Part shown: in pieces, positions 24,901 through 35,799 of the stretch
Layout: every line of letters starts with the position of its first letter
Numbering within the stretch: position 1 is the first letter of the stretch
DNA from: Leptoclinus maculatus
Lineage: Eukaryota > Chordata > Actinopteri > Perciformes > Stichaeidae
Direction: 5' to 3'
Assembly: GCA_032191485.1 (NCBI GenBank)
Contig: JAVDOI010000011.1
Location: 3,084,601-3,148,600 of the forward strand
DNA length: 64,000 nt
Position numbers and translations under genes: made by a program
Notes under the pieces: model-generated
What the model saw: only the letters and a program-made list of their open reading frames with translations
Told to the model about the DNA's origin: nothing
The model's database searches: none

Positions 24901-27900
24901 TGTTCCGCACGGAACCCGTTGAACCCGTTACACCTGGAATCTGTTATGCGTGGAACCCGTTACGCGTGGAACCCGTTATGCGTGAAACCCGTTATGCGTG
25001 AAACCCGTTACGCGTGGAACCCGTTACGCGTGGAACCCGTTACGCGTGGAACCCGTTACGCATGGAACCTGTTACGCACGGAACCCGTTATGTATGGAAT
25101 CCGTTACGCGTGGAACCTGTCTAAAAAAGATGACTAAAGCGTACACGGACCGCCCAGCACTAATAATAATACGAATGAGTTTGCAAATATATTGTGCAAA
25201 ATATTTTTTTCTAACAGGCAATTCAAATTAACAAAATATTGGTGGGGACAATTGTGTCTTTCTCAAACTTTAGTCGTGACTAGTCCCTATGGACCCTATG
25301 CAAACCTACGCCCTTGGTCAGAGCGTTGTTTGTGCCTCTCCATGTGCCTACAGTTATAAGAGTTGGTAGCAGTGTATTGTGCTTTAATTAAAGTGTTTCA
25401 TTCTACAGCTTCTCGGTCGTTGTCTCTTTGTTTCAGGTTGCTGTTGCTGATCATGATGGTGTACTAACATGTTTTGGGATGAAGAAGGGAGAAGCAGTGG
25501 TGAGTGTCCTGCTTTTTCTTTCCTTATCATACAGCCAGTTTGAATTTCAGTTTCTAATGTTGAGGACTGTTCTGTTTCAGCCCGTGTTTAAAACACTGCC
25601 AGGGCAGAAAATAGCCAGACTGGACCTTGGAGGAGCTGCAGGAACTCCCCAGGAGAAGATCTTTGTTTGTTCTGGTTCTCATGTCCGAGGATTCACCAAG
25701 AAAGGCAAACAGTTCCTCACCTTTGAAGCCAACCTGACTGAAAGCATTAACGCCATGTAGGAACCACCTCTCTCCCCTCTTCGGTTGACTTGCACTGCTT
25801 GATTGACTCAGAAGCAGAACTGTGTGAGTTTAACTGTTGATTATCTCTTTTCCAGGCATGTCTCCGGCGCTGAACTCTTTGTGTGCGCGAGTTACATCTT
25901 CAACCACTACTGTGACTGTAAGGACCAGCACTACTACCTCTCTGGAGACAAAATCAATGACATCACGTGTTTGTCTTCAGAAAACCTGTCTCGCCCCGTC
26001 CCGGTCCTGGCATGCCAAGATCGGGTTCTCAGAGTCTTGCAGGTAGAACAAAGATTATATTTGCTATTCTGATTTTGATACATTTCGTTGTTCTACATCA
26101 AACAATTCGATGATATTTATTATTCTATGTGTTATTTTATTCTGTAGGGATCAGAGCTTGCCTATGATATTGAAGTCCCTGGTCCTCCATCTGTCTTGGA
26201 ACTATACAACAAAGATGGAGGCAAGTTGACCTTCCTGTGCGCTGTGTACTGGAACAATAAAACATGAGACTGCGTTCTACGGATCTCATATAACGTCATT
26301 GATTTCTCTGCAGGTGAGGAAGTCCTCTATGGAACTACCGATGGCAAAATAGGATTGGTGCAGATCGGTGAGAGCGCAGCTGCGACCAAATGGGAGATCG
26401 ACAACGACAAAAAGAAAGGAGGTTTGTTCTTTACATGATCACAGTAATGTGTTTTAGCTCTTTCACTACGAATCACTTCTATGTTTAACACCAACTGTTT
26501 TACACATCATATGAATATCAACTCTTCAAGGTAGGGAAACAATAAAGGTTCATCCACAATTAATCTTCTTTATGTTTTTTGTTACGGATACAATATTGCA
26601 TGTTTATATTGCAACAGTTTTGACAGTTTTAAGGATGATCTTGTCTCTGATCAGGAATTCTTTGCATCGACACCTATGACATCATGGGAGACGGCGTGAA
26701 TGACATCCTGGTGGGCAGGGACGATGGGACAGTTGAGGTCTTTGGTTTCGACAGCACCAGTGAGCCCACGTTACGCTTTGAGCATGTGAGTTTATGCCCA
26801 GCATCAATTTACTCCCTCCCATTTCCATCCAAAATCACTCCAATTTGTACTTTTACAATTACAATTTAATGTATTGTAATGTTGAACCACAGATTATGAT
26901 TTTGGTTTTGTCAGTATCATGCAGCGATACTATACTGCATTCATATTACTGTTCAGTTTGATTTAAAACAGCTGACCCCTGTATATTGATACCTTACTGG
27001 CCTTTTCTTAGATACCTTGTTATTTGTTTATGTGTTTTCTGTGTTTTTCTGCCTTCAGGTGTTGTCAGAGAGTGTGACCTCCATCCAGGGCGGCTGCGTG
27101 GGGAAGGAGTCTTATGATGAGGTCTTGACTGCCACTTACACAGGTTGGATACAAAATAAAAGAACTAGGCACCTAATGTTCACAAATGTTCTCGCAGTGA
27201 AGAGAACATGTCTGTTGTTCGACCTATCAGTCAGTCTTATCTGCAATACGTTGTATTCGATAAGAGATGTACAGTAATTTCCGACTGTCTAACATTTACA
27301 TTTAATGTAAAGTGTTTGAAGGAGATCTGATATGCACAGCTTATTCTGCTTTGCTGTCCTGTCATCACCTCTTTCAGGATGGTTGACTGGTCTGACCACT
27401 GAGCCCCAGAAGGCTGAGGCCGGCCCCGGAGACGAGGTCAGAATGAGCAAGGAGATCCAGTCCAAAGTAGAAGCACTCAGGTAACAGCAAAACAAGTTGG
27501 TTAGTTTCTCATTACACAGCATGTTTTTGTGCTTTTTGTTGCGTTTGACCTACCATGCAATGGTTTAAGTACAGATCGTGTTGTTCCCTCCCAGGACAGA
27601 GCTGGAGCAGCTGCAGGTCAAAGTCCTGCAGGGCCGAGAGCAGTACCAGCAGACCTCTCAGTCGAGCACAGCCGTCTCTGCTGTGCCCGTGTTCAGCATC
27701 AACGACAAGTTCACCCTCTGCCAGGACGATGCCAGCTACAGCCTCACTCTTGAGGTGCAGACTGCCATCGACAATCTGCTGCTGCAGGTCTGCTCAGTGT
27801 TATAACCCCAGCCCCTTTCAAACCTCGTTGGAGACATAAACATGCAAAATGTAACTTAAAGATGAATCTCCTCTGCAGAGCGACGTCCCCATAGACCTGC

Positions 27901-30472
27901 TGGATGTGGATAAGAACTCTGCTGTTGTCAGTTTCAGTGAATGTGATTCAGAGGTGAGCACAGGACAGACATGCTTTATAAAAAAAGGTCATGAACCTGC
28001 TGCTAGCTCCCAGAGGCCTGACGCTCTTATTCTGTCTCCAGCAGCCGAACGGGAACTTCCTCCTGGCCACGTACAGATGTCAGGCCAACACTACCAGACT
28101 GGAGCTCAAGGTAACACTTCGCATCCAAACTCTGTTCCCTTTGCTTAAACTATTTGATGATGCACCTCAGAGAAATACTGCGTTTCATCCATAATAACTG
28201 TTCTAGGTGAGGTCCATCGAGGGACAGTACGGGACCCTCCAGGCTTACATTACTCCCAGACTGCAACCCAAGACATGCCAGGTCCGCCAGTACCAGATCA
28301 AACCTCTGTCCCTCCACCAGCGGACACACAGCATAGACCAAGAAAGGTAAAAGGTTAAGGTTAAGAATATTCTAATTAGTTAGATTTGAATTCAGTAGTT
28401 AAATCCTATCTTGAAGCTTTCTTCGGTCCTTATTTCTGTGTTAATGTCGATCCCACTGGAGTGCTAACCTGGTTCCAGACCTGTAAATGGCTGCACACGT
28501 CAGATTTGTTCAGGATGAATGAAGTGAAATGAAAAGGCAATTCAGTCTGATTATAGGCATTATAGTTAAAACGGCCAATACGACACAAAGTTATACAAAA
28601 AAATAGTCTTTAATTGTTTATTATAGGAGCAATGTATGACATTCAGAGCATTAATCCAGCAGCAAACAGCTGTGTAATGATATGGTGGAGTAATGTCTAC
28701 CTGATCAGAGAATGAAGGCGCTCTCCCTCTGAGAGCTTCTCCTCGCTTCGTTAACATAGTCGGGCCGATGTGTGCATGTTCGTGCATGTTCGTGCATGTT
28801 TGTGCATGTTCGTGCATGTTCGTGCATGTTCGTGCATGTTCGTGCATGTTCGTGCATGTTCGTGCATGTTCGTGCATGTTCATGCATGGCCGTTGAGAGG
28901 CAACCGAAAATACTCCCAATCTCATATTATGCAATGTTTTGTTTTGAATCATTTATCATTAAAAGGAGATAATGTGGTGGTATCATCTACCAGTTGTTTC
29001 CCCCTGATGTTAACCTTACACATTATGTGTGTTATTTGTCCCTCTGTCTGTCATACAGGCCCATGAACAGGCTCAGTCTGGTGGGACAGTTCAGCTTCGC
29101 TGAGATCCACTCCTGGGTGGTCTTCTGTTTGCCAGAGGTGCCTGAGAAAACACCGGCAGGAGAGAGCATCACTTTCTATTTCCACAACACTTTTCTTGGG
29201 ACACAGCTTGAAGCCACCTACTGGTAAACACAAGCACGGAGTGGAAAGAGTCTTCTTAAATAGCGTAAACATGTGTAGGGATTATGAGATAACTGACAAG
29301 GGGTTGTGACATTTTATAACCTTTCTGATGCCCCGAGAAACGTTTTATTGATGTTTTATATATTGTTTCCACTGATTCGGCCGGGACGTGTGTGATCATC
29401 TACTTGTAATCAAACGTGCTTTTTTTCTGAATTTGTCATTTTAGCAAAGGTGAAGGTCACTTCAAGTCAGACAACATCTCTACCATCTCCATCCTGAATG
29501 ATGTTCTCTCTAAAGAAGCCACCAAGAGGAAAATCAATCTGAACATTTCATACGGTCGGTGTATTATTATTCATTTTTAGTGTCTGCTGACAAAAACATT
29601 CAGGGAATAATCTCTCACAAAGTAGACTAACTGTTTGTTTTTAATCTTCCAGACATCAATGATGACTCTGTGAGCCACACTCTGAAGATGATACATCCAA
29701 AGCTGCAGTACCAGCTGCTGTTGGCTAGAAAAGTTCAGCTTATCGATGCACTTAAAGTACGTATTGGTTAAATGTGTCGTCTTAAAGGACAAATCCTCTC
29801 ATCCCGTTTCAATACATTCACTGTGTGTGGTGATGTGTTATGTCTGGTTTGGTTAAGAGCTTCAAGTTGAACGGCTTCTTAGGAAATTAATTTTGTTCGT
29901 TACTTACTTTCCTCCACCTCACTTCCTCTCTGGTTTCTCTGAATGTCAGGAGCTTCAGGTTCATGAGGGGAACGCTGACTTCCTCATCGCAGAGTATCGC
30001 AACATCTTGGATGAGTCCGCGAATCTCCTCGAGGAGTACAAGAAGCAGCCGGCGCACCTCGAGAGGCTTTATGGTGCAGCACTATTTATTTACTTATTTG
30101 CACATATATAAAAAAGACAGTAAGAATTTAAGAAAATGTTTGTGCAGGAGAGGTTAGAGACACTTTCACTAAACTTATTTTCCTTCCCCCCCTTCCATGT
30201 ATCTTCTATTATTCTTTACATTTGTCAATGTATTGCTAAAGAGAGAGAGTACTGTTACCCACAAGGTAAAGTTCTACTACATGATCCTGACATCATGGCT
30301 GGTTGTAACTCGTTTCTTTTCTTCTTTATTTCCTGTAGGAATGATCACCGACCTCTTCATCGATAAATTCAAGTTTAAAGGACAGAACGTGAAGACCAAA
30401 GTGTCCTCGTTGCTGGAGATACTCGACAATTATGACTTAAATTCTCTGTTAGACTTTTTCAATGAGGCATGA
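21915..30472 (+). CDS. bbs7: Bardet-Biedl syndrome 7 protein, BBSome subunit
   Basis: Subunit of the BBSome coat that moves membrane proteins into and out of cilia; it assembles early with BBS2 and BBS9. Coding exons: 21915-21950, 22547-22612, 25437-25499, 25581-25756, 25856-26042, 26148-26220, 26314-26421, 26655-26785, 27059-27143, 27378-27480, 27595-27787, 27879-27953, 28042-28110, 28207-28346, 29059-29223, 29445-29554, 29653-29756, 29950-30073 and 30339-30472. All frames join to 713 residues (human 715). The N-terminal beta-propeller includes FGMKKGEAV, HYCDCKDQHYYLSGDKINDI and GDGVNDILVGRDDGTVEVFG. A charged helix MSKEIQSKVEALRTELEQLQ follows, then the appendage/platform region, and the protein ends LDFFNEA. 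Intron 6 uses a GC donor (after 26220). Intron 2 contains a 2.7-kb insertion. Confidence 0.97.
22631..25316. mobile_element. hAT-like non-autonomous element carrying a minisatellite
   Basis: The left end CAAGGGCGTAGGTTTG (22631-22646) is perfectly inverted at the right end CAAACCTACGCCCTTG (25301-25316). The element is flanked by the identical 8-bp sequence GTCAGAGC at 22623-22630 and 25317-25324. An 8-bp duplication and CAAGGG-type termini are hallmarks of the hAT superfamily. No transposase frame exists, so any movement depended on an enzyme made elsewhere. Short non-repeat shoulders remain inside the ends (to about 22684 and from about 25125); both contain ATTGGT(A/G)GGGACA in the same orientation. 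The interior is a 16-bp tandem array. The insertion lies only 10 bp beyond the bbs7 exon 2 donor, counting to the duplication. Confidence 0.88.
22685..25120. repeat. 16-bp minisatellite with higher-order structure
   Basis: About 2.4 kb of tandem units close to ACGCGTGGAACCCGTT (16 bp, roughly 150 units, occasionally 15 or 17 bp). Variants include GGAACCTGTT, GCAAACGGTT, GGAATCCAGTT and GGAATCTGTT. A truncated unit (GTGAAACCCGTGGAACCCG) recurs near 22936, 23394, 23901 and 24359, with spacings 458, 507 and 458 bp, so whole blocks were duplicated as units of about 965 bp. After about 24690 the array decays into divergent units, including a local subarray of GCACGGAACCTGTTCC (about 24843-24915). 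Most units hold the palindrome ACGCGT and so two CpGs. It is noncoding: a 16-nt period shifts the frame each unit, so all plus frames stay open. Confidence 0.95.
26148..26313 (+). other. bbs7: bbs7 exon 6 and GC-AG intron 6
   Basis: Exon 6 (26148-26220) ends GATGGAG and is followed by GCAAGT instead of GT. The next exon starts after TTTCTCTGCAG at 26314. Only this GC donor restores the frame (GGT GAG GAA, giving KDGGEEVLYG). The nearest GT (four bases on, in AAGTTG) would create a stop codon. GCAAGT is the standard strong form of a GC donor. Confidence 0.85.
28771..28890. repeat. 10-bp minisatellite in bbs7 intron 14
   Basis: Eleven nearly perfect head-to-tail copies of CGTGCATGTT (28771-28880), then a diverged copy at 28881-28890. 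The 10-bp period makes three frames open on both strands (Met-His-Glu-His and Cys-Met-Phe-Val patterns); these are artefacts. Confidence 0.93.
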
Positions 30473-30807
30473 TGTCATGTGGATCAGAGGGTATTTATTT
30501 ACTTTGAGTGTCTTTATTTGGGCTATTTTTGTATTGTAAATACAAAAGTGTTTTATTGTAGTTACTAGCAGTGTCCATGTCATGTTGTTGTCATTTAGCT
30601 GCTTGTGTTGTCCTAAATATGGTGTACAATATTTAAATATTTATAATATATTTTGATAGCATATAAAACCACGGTTGGTAATTAATAAACCACTACAAGG
30701 TTGCCAGATTACTGCAGGTTCCTCTTTTTATTAGTGACCAAATGTAAGCCGGAGAATGTATGTTTTTATATCATAATTATCATAGCACTGTGAGTTCCTC
30801 CTATTGA

Positions 30808-30813
30808 AATAAA
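30808..30813 (+). terminator. bbs7: bbs7 polyadenylation signal
   Basis: AATAAA about 336 nt after the bbs7 stop. Another AATAAA at 30684-30689 is an alternative. Either gives a short 3' UTR and leaves about 1.3 kb before the ccna2 promoter. Confidence 0.55.
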
Positions 30814-31083
30814 AGAGGTTATTTGTAACCTTTGTAAAAATGCATCATTCGAGTCTCGTGAACAAACACAACTAAGAATATTAAATTCCACAGGAAGGAA
30901 AAGCTCATATGATACCATGAGTCATATGTGACTAATAATGTTTCCACACCGCACACTTAGGTCTGCAATCAGTTGATTGTTATCAGTTACCATGCATGTT
31001 TCCTTATTTAAAATCTGTATCATCTTCACAATTATTTAAATTTATGAACTTCCAATAACCAAAAATAAGGTGTCATGTGGAAG

Positions 31084-31270
31084 ATAGATAGATACTTTAT
31101 TAATCCTGCAAGGGGACATTTGTTCACTACAGCAGCATTATGATACAGGTAAGCAATCAAAGTAAAAATAAAAAATATTGAGTATAAAAGTGCACAATAT
31201 ATACAGTGAAATAGAATAATATTAAATATAATATTAAATGTTAAAACAACAATGTTGCTGCAATACAGCA
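31084..31270. mobile_element. LINE 3'-tail fragment (TAGATAGATACTTTATT type)
   Basis: It starts AGATAGATAGATACTTTATT followed by AATCCTGCAAGGGGACATT. This is the common antisense 3' end of teleost Rex-like non-LTR elements. An AT-rich degenerate body follows. There are no coding remnants. Confidence 0.5.
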
Positions 31271-31538
31271 ATTATTTCATTTGAGAAAAATATTGAACTT
31301 CTTAATACATTTATTTGATAGCTACTGTTTCAGTTTATGAAATACGAAGCCGTGTTAAAGACTAAACCACCCAACATGTAAAGTGGTTAAGATTATCCCC
31401 ACATGAACAAAAAATAAAATGCTGCATTAATATTAAAGCATTACGTGAGGATGTTGTATTGCCAACAATGTTTCTATCACCTATGGTTGATTTAATTACA
31501 ACACATGTGTTTGTGTGTCTGCATCAATGAACATTATC

Positions 31539-31975
31539 CAGTGGTGGAACATAACTAAGTACTATACTTAAGTACCATTTTGCGATACTTGTACTTTACT
31601 TGAGTATTTCCCTCTGATGCTACTACTACATTCTGGAAGCCAATTTTATACTAAATACACCACAACATTTATTTGATCACTTTCATTTCTGTGCAGATTC
31701 AGCTTGTTAATACAAAACAGAACTCAACTATATTATATATACTGTAACATATATATGATATTTTACTTTAAATTAAGCCAGCCAGCAGTATATAAAGTAC
31801 ATAAAATGAGCTCTACCCGTACCCGCTTTATATTAATACATTATTAATTATAATCCAGGGATGTCATGCATGTGATAATGAGTATTTTTCATATTTTGAT
31901 GCTCATAACTTGAATGCAGGACTTTACTGGTAATAATACTTAAGTATAAACTCTGAGTATTTCTTCCTGCAGCTG
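31539..31975. mobile_element. teleost 'CAGTGGTGGAA' hAT-like MITE, near full length
   Basis: The left end CAGTGGTGGAACATAACTAA is followed by the TTAAGTACC, TACTTTACTTGAGTATTTCC and CTACTACATT phrases. The right part shows ATGCAGGACTTTACTGGT and ends GAGTATTTCTTCCTGCAGCTG, a diverged inverted terminus. Family membership is clear from other copies in the window. It lies 100-550 bp upstream of the ccna2 promoter. Confidence 0.6.
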
Positions 31976-32105
31976 TTACCCCTAAATAACGTTCGCGACC
32001 ATTACATTCAAATCTGTCAAACCGGTTTTAAATCTGCAATCAGGCGAACATTGCACTCTTTCGGCTCCCGTACTTCTTGTAACGTCACTACCTGTGTGGC
32101 CTGTG

Positions 32106-32139
32106 ATTGGTCCGTTTCAATCCTCGCGGGCTACTTGAA
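32106..32139 (+). promoter_or_regulatory. ccna2: ccna2 cell-cycle promoter: inverted CCAAT, CDE, CHR
   Basis: ATTGG (inverted CCAAT, NF-Y type) at 32106-32110 is followed by the CDE TCGCGG at 32124-32129, a 4-nt spacer and the CHR CTTGAA at 32134-32139. The order and 4-nt spacing are those of the mammalian cyclin A promoter, where this pair is bound by DREAM/MuvB complexes to repress in G0/G1 and activate in S/G2. The sites are seen directly; their regulation is inferred from that precedent. Confidence 0.85.
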
Positions 32140-32552
32140 CTGAGAGAAAGCAACATATTTTTGTGCATGTTTCTGTGTTAGTGGACCGAGGCTAGCTGGG
32201 CTTTTTGTGCAGGTTAGTAGTAATAATTTACAAACTCACGAGTATGGCGGCTTAGAGAACACTTTTAACCTCTTGTTGAAACTTGTACCGCCATCTGTAC
32301 GTTTTGTTTTTGTCTGCTTTTGAGTGATTTAACTCAGCAGTTCCACGAGTCGTTGCCATCTCAACAGCTTAGTTTTAACCTGCCTCAGCAAGGTAGCAGC
32401 TAATGCTAGCCTCCACATAACCGTCCACACACGATCATCTGAAACTTTGTATATATTTACATATCGTGTATGCAGAAGGACACACCTCGGGAGTAACGTT
32501 AGTACCTTTTAATAAGCAGACAGATACGAGTTTGTTTCTATTGAGCGCAAAC

Positions 32553-35288
32553 ATGTCCGGAGCTAACGTGAACAGAGGACAAGCTAGCGCGGCTAGCGAG
32601 ATTCACAACCAAGAGAATATGTTGTCAAGACTGAGAGGCTCGCTGAAACCCAGAGCTGCTGCAAACGAGAACCAGGAGAACCTTCCACCGAAACAAGCAG
32701 CCGGCAGCAGAACCGTGCTTGGAGCTCTTCAGAACAACCAGCGGAGCAAAGCCCAGAACCAGCGCGGCACCAAACAGGTCAGTTCGGGGGCAACTATGCT
32801 ACATGGCTCGAGCTAGTGTTGGCTAATGATGGGACTGCTATTGTCTTTGTTTATGGGGGCAACTAATTTCAGTTAGCTTGCAGTTAAAATGCTTAAAATC
32901 TGCCTTAAATGTTTTACAACTTGTAAAATATATTGAAATATAGCTCTAACATTAGCTACGTCTGTTACTCAGATTGTCCGCCATTTTAATACCACAATAA
33001 GTGTTTCACTGCTTAATTCAACTGCTTACCTTAAACCGCACACCGACCTGTTTTTGTGATACAAATATTTGAAATGATGCGTTTTGTGTGTTCTCCCGCC
33101 TTCATTATTGACAATGTTGGTGTTAAACGAGTGCTCCTTGACATCCTATTAAGATAGTAGTTTATGAGAACAGAATGCAGCAGATTCTACAGTTTTAAAT
33201 GTTTGTTGTGCAATAATTGCTCCTGCCCCTTTTTACTAAATATACTGCCTCTTGGTTGCCCAAACAAGTTGCCACTTTGTTCAATCACCAAACTTATTGT
33301 TGAAGCTTTTCTTCTTCTTCTTTTATAACTGAATATTTAATTGTATTCCCCAGCATGTGTTGTACCAGCTTTTTTTTTTTTTTTTTTTTTCTGCAAAAAT
33401 AATAACCCTTTTGTGGGACAAATCTGAATTTACCTTGTTTTCTGCTTCCAGGAGTCGTCACAGTCCTTGTCCTGCAAAAATGAAGACTTGGGCAAAAGCT
33501 GCTCGGAGAAGCCCCCCACCAAGTTGTCCACTTTCCTGATCCATGTGGACGAGCCCGATGGAGCCTGCATCAAGAAGCCACAGCCGGTGGTCGACGCCAT
33601 CAAGGCAAAGTCCATCCCTGACTCAATTAATGCTGCGGCACGGCTCAGACAGCCCTTGGCCCCCATTGATATGCCAGCAGCACCACTGGATCTCAGCTTT
33701 GGTGGGTTGTGAATATCTGATTGTTCCGTTACACCTCTTGGCTACAAATGTTCTCTTTACACTCCCAAACTTACTATTACATTATTTATAGTTTTGATGG
33801 GAAGAATCTGAAGATTTTCACTGTGCTAAATCACTTTTCATTCCTCAGACTCGCCCATGGACATGTCTGTGGTTGAGGGGGAGGAGAAACCAGTCGATGT
33901 AAACGAGGTCTCGGAGTATGCTGCGGAAATTCACACGTACCTGAGGGACATGGAGGTGAGACATTAAGTGAAAAGCTACAAACTGCATCTCTGCTTTGAC
34001 AATTCTTTTAGCTGCAAGTGATCATAGACTTGTCACGAGTCCTTCCTAGAAATGCATTTAATAATCTTAAATATCAACTTTGCCTGTAAGTACATTTCTT
34101 AAATAACACCCTGATGCTCCACAGGTAAAAACCAGACCCAAAGCGGGCTACATGAAGAAGCAGCCTGACATCACAAACAGCATGAGGGCCATCCTGGTGG
34201 ACTGGCTCGTCGAGGTTGGAGAGGAGTACAAGCTCCAGAATGAGACTCTATATCTGGCCGTAAACTACATCGATCGCTTCCTCTCCTCCATGTCGGTCCT
34301 GAGGGGGAAACTTCAGCTGGTTGGGACTGCGGCCATGCTGTTGGCTTCGTATGTAGCCATTATATTCAGTCTGTTTATTCACGCTACTTAAATTACAAAG
34401 TATATGTTACAAAATGGTCTTTTGACTATTTAAAATGTTCAAATGCAGGAAATTCGAAGAGATCTATCCCCCGGAGGTGGCAGAGTTTGTGTACATCACA
34501 GACGACACCTACACCAAGAAGCAAGTGTTAAGAATGGAGCATCTGGTGCTGAAAGTGCTCTCCTTTGATCTGGCCGCACCAACCATCACCCAGTTTCTCA
34601 CTCAGTACTTCGTTCACCATTCAGTTAACAAACAGGTGGAGAGCCTGGCAATGGTGAGCAGAGCATTTAGATTTTTATATATGGCCATGCTACTTTGGCA
34701 AAGAATATTCTAGCAAAAGATCAACCTCTGAATTTGTTTTTCTTTTCAGTACCTTGGGGAGCTCAGTCTGGTTGATTCAGATCCCTTCTTGAAGTACCTC
34801 CCATCACATACGGCTGCTGCAGCCTACATGCTGGCAAACCACATCGTGACTGGTGGCTCATGGGTAAGTTTGAGCTAGAATAGTCTAAATGGAGGAGTCC
34901 TGCATTTTCAAGGATGTTTTGTGGAAGTCTCTGACAGTCCGGTGTCCCCTGAACGGGTAACGGTGGGCTTGTGCAAACAAGCAAGATAACTCCAGTTGTC
35001 TCCTCCTCAGCCCAAGTCCATGACGGAGAAGACTGGCTACTTACTCGAAGATCTGATGCCGTGCGTTGAGGATCTGCACCAAACTTTCCTCGGTGCTGCA
35101 CAGCACGCCCAGCAGTCTGTTCGGGAGAAGTACAAGGGCCCCAAGTAAGTTTGCTGCTCCTAAACTTTCATTCATTGTAATGTTTTGGTTTCTTTTGGTC
35201 CGGCAAATGTTCTAAAGTAGTTTGTTTCTCTTCCAGATACTCAGAAGTTTCCCTCATCGATGCTCCGACTAAATTGCTGCTGAACTAA
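32553..35288 (+). CDS. ccna2: cyclin A2
   Basis: Activating subunit of CDK2 and CDK1 in S and G2/M, destroyed by APC/C. Coding exons: 32553-32777, 33452-33701, 33849-33955, 34125-34348, 34449-34653, 34750-34863, 35011-35144 and 35237-35288. All are GT-AG and in frame, giving 436 residues (human 432, also 8 exons). The N-terminus has a destruction box RTVLGALQN (residues 53-61). The N-terminal cyclin box begins near NSMRAILVDWLVEVGEEYKL and contains the MRAIL substrate-docking patch (214-218) and LRGKLQLVGTAAMLLASKFEE. The second box includes YLGELSLVDSDPFLKYLPS. I chose the ATG at 32553 (context AAACATGT). An in-frame ATG at 32466 would add 29 residues lacking cyclin resemblance and is more likely in the 5' UTR. 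A possible donor after 32212 leaves a 5' UTR intron open. Confidence 0.97.
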
Positions 35289-35776
35289 CTTTCCCTCGTC
35301 CATGTAGAGTTTTGTACCCTTGTCAGTCGTATCTTTTGTATTTTTTTTTAATGATGTTTTTCAGAATTTAAATGGCATGGCCTGCTCTTCTTGGAGTTGC
35401 GCTCGATGTTTAGAGTTTTTAAGGTATTTTTATATACTCAATCCTAACATTCATACCAGACGCTACTGTTGGGTAATCAAGCAGTTTTAATGTTTTACTT
35501 CTAATCGCAGACAAAATGTAGACGTCTTTGATCTAGTGTCAAACTCCGATAGACCTGTGATGTACTAAAACTGAACTGTTCCACTTTTTTAAAGGTTGAG
35601 TTGATTGCAGTTAATGTTGCTGGTTCATCTCGAGAGGTGCAACCTTTAGTGCCTCATGGGATGCACATTAAAGTACATTTTGTCTGTAATGGAGTCAGCT
35701 GTCTAATTACATTGGTGTCTTGGAAGTTAACAGCTTTTTCAAGGCACCATCTGCACTGTAAAATATGGCTCTTGTA

Positions 35777-35782
35777 AATAAA
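35777..35782 (+). terminator. ccna2: ccna2 polyadenylation signal
   Basis: AATAAA about 490 nt downstream of the ccna2 stop, in AT-rich 3' UTR-like sequence. No earlier canonical hexamer was seen. Confidence 0.65.
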
Positions 35783-35799
35783 ATTCATTTAAAGTAAGA

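Noticed and set aside
22685..25120. Regularly spaced short repeats resembling a CRISPR array
   Set aside because: Units abut with no unique spacers, the host is a vertebrate, and no cas-like genes exist.
22707..25137. Many overlapping long plus-strand frames (up to 461 codons) of a repetitive RVEPVTRGTRYAWNPL protein
   Set aside because: They are the three-frame reading of a 16-nt tandem repeat inside an intronic transposon, with no splice or start context of a gene.
28566..28972. Cys/Met/His-rich frames on both strands
   Set aside because: Artefact of the 10-bp tandem repeat.
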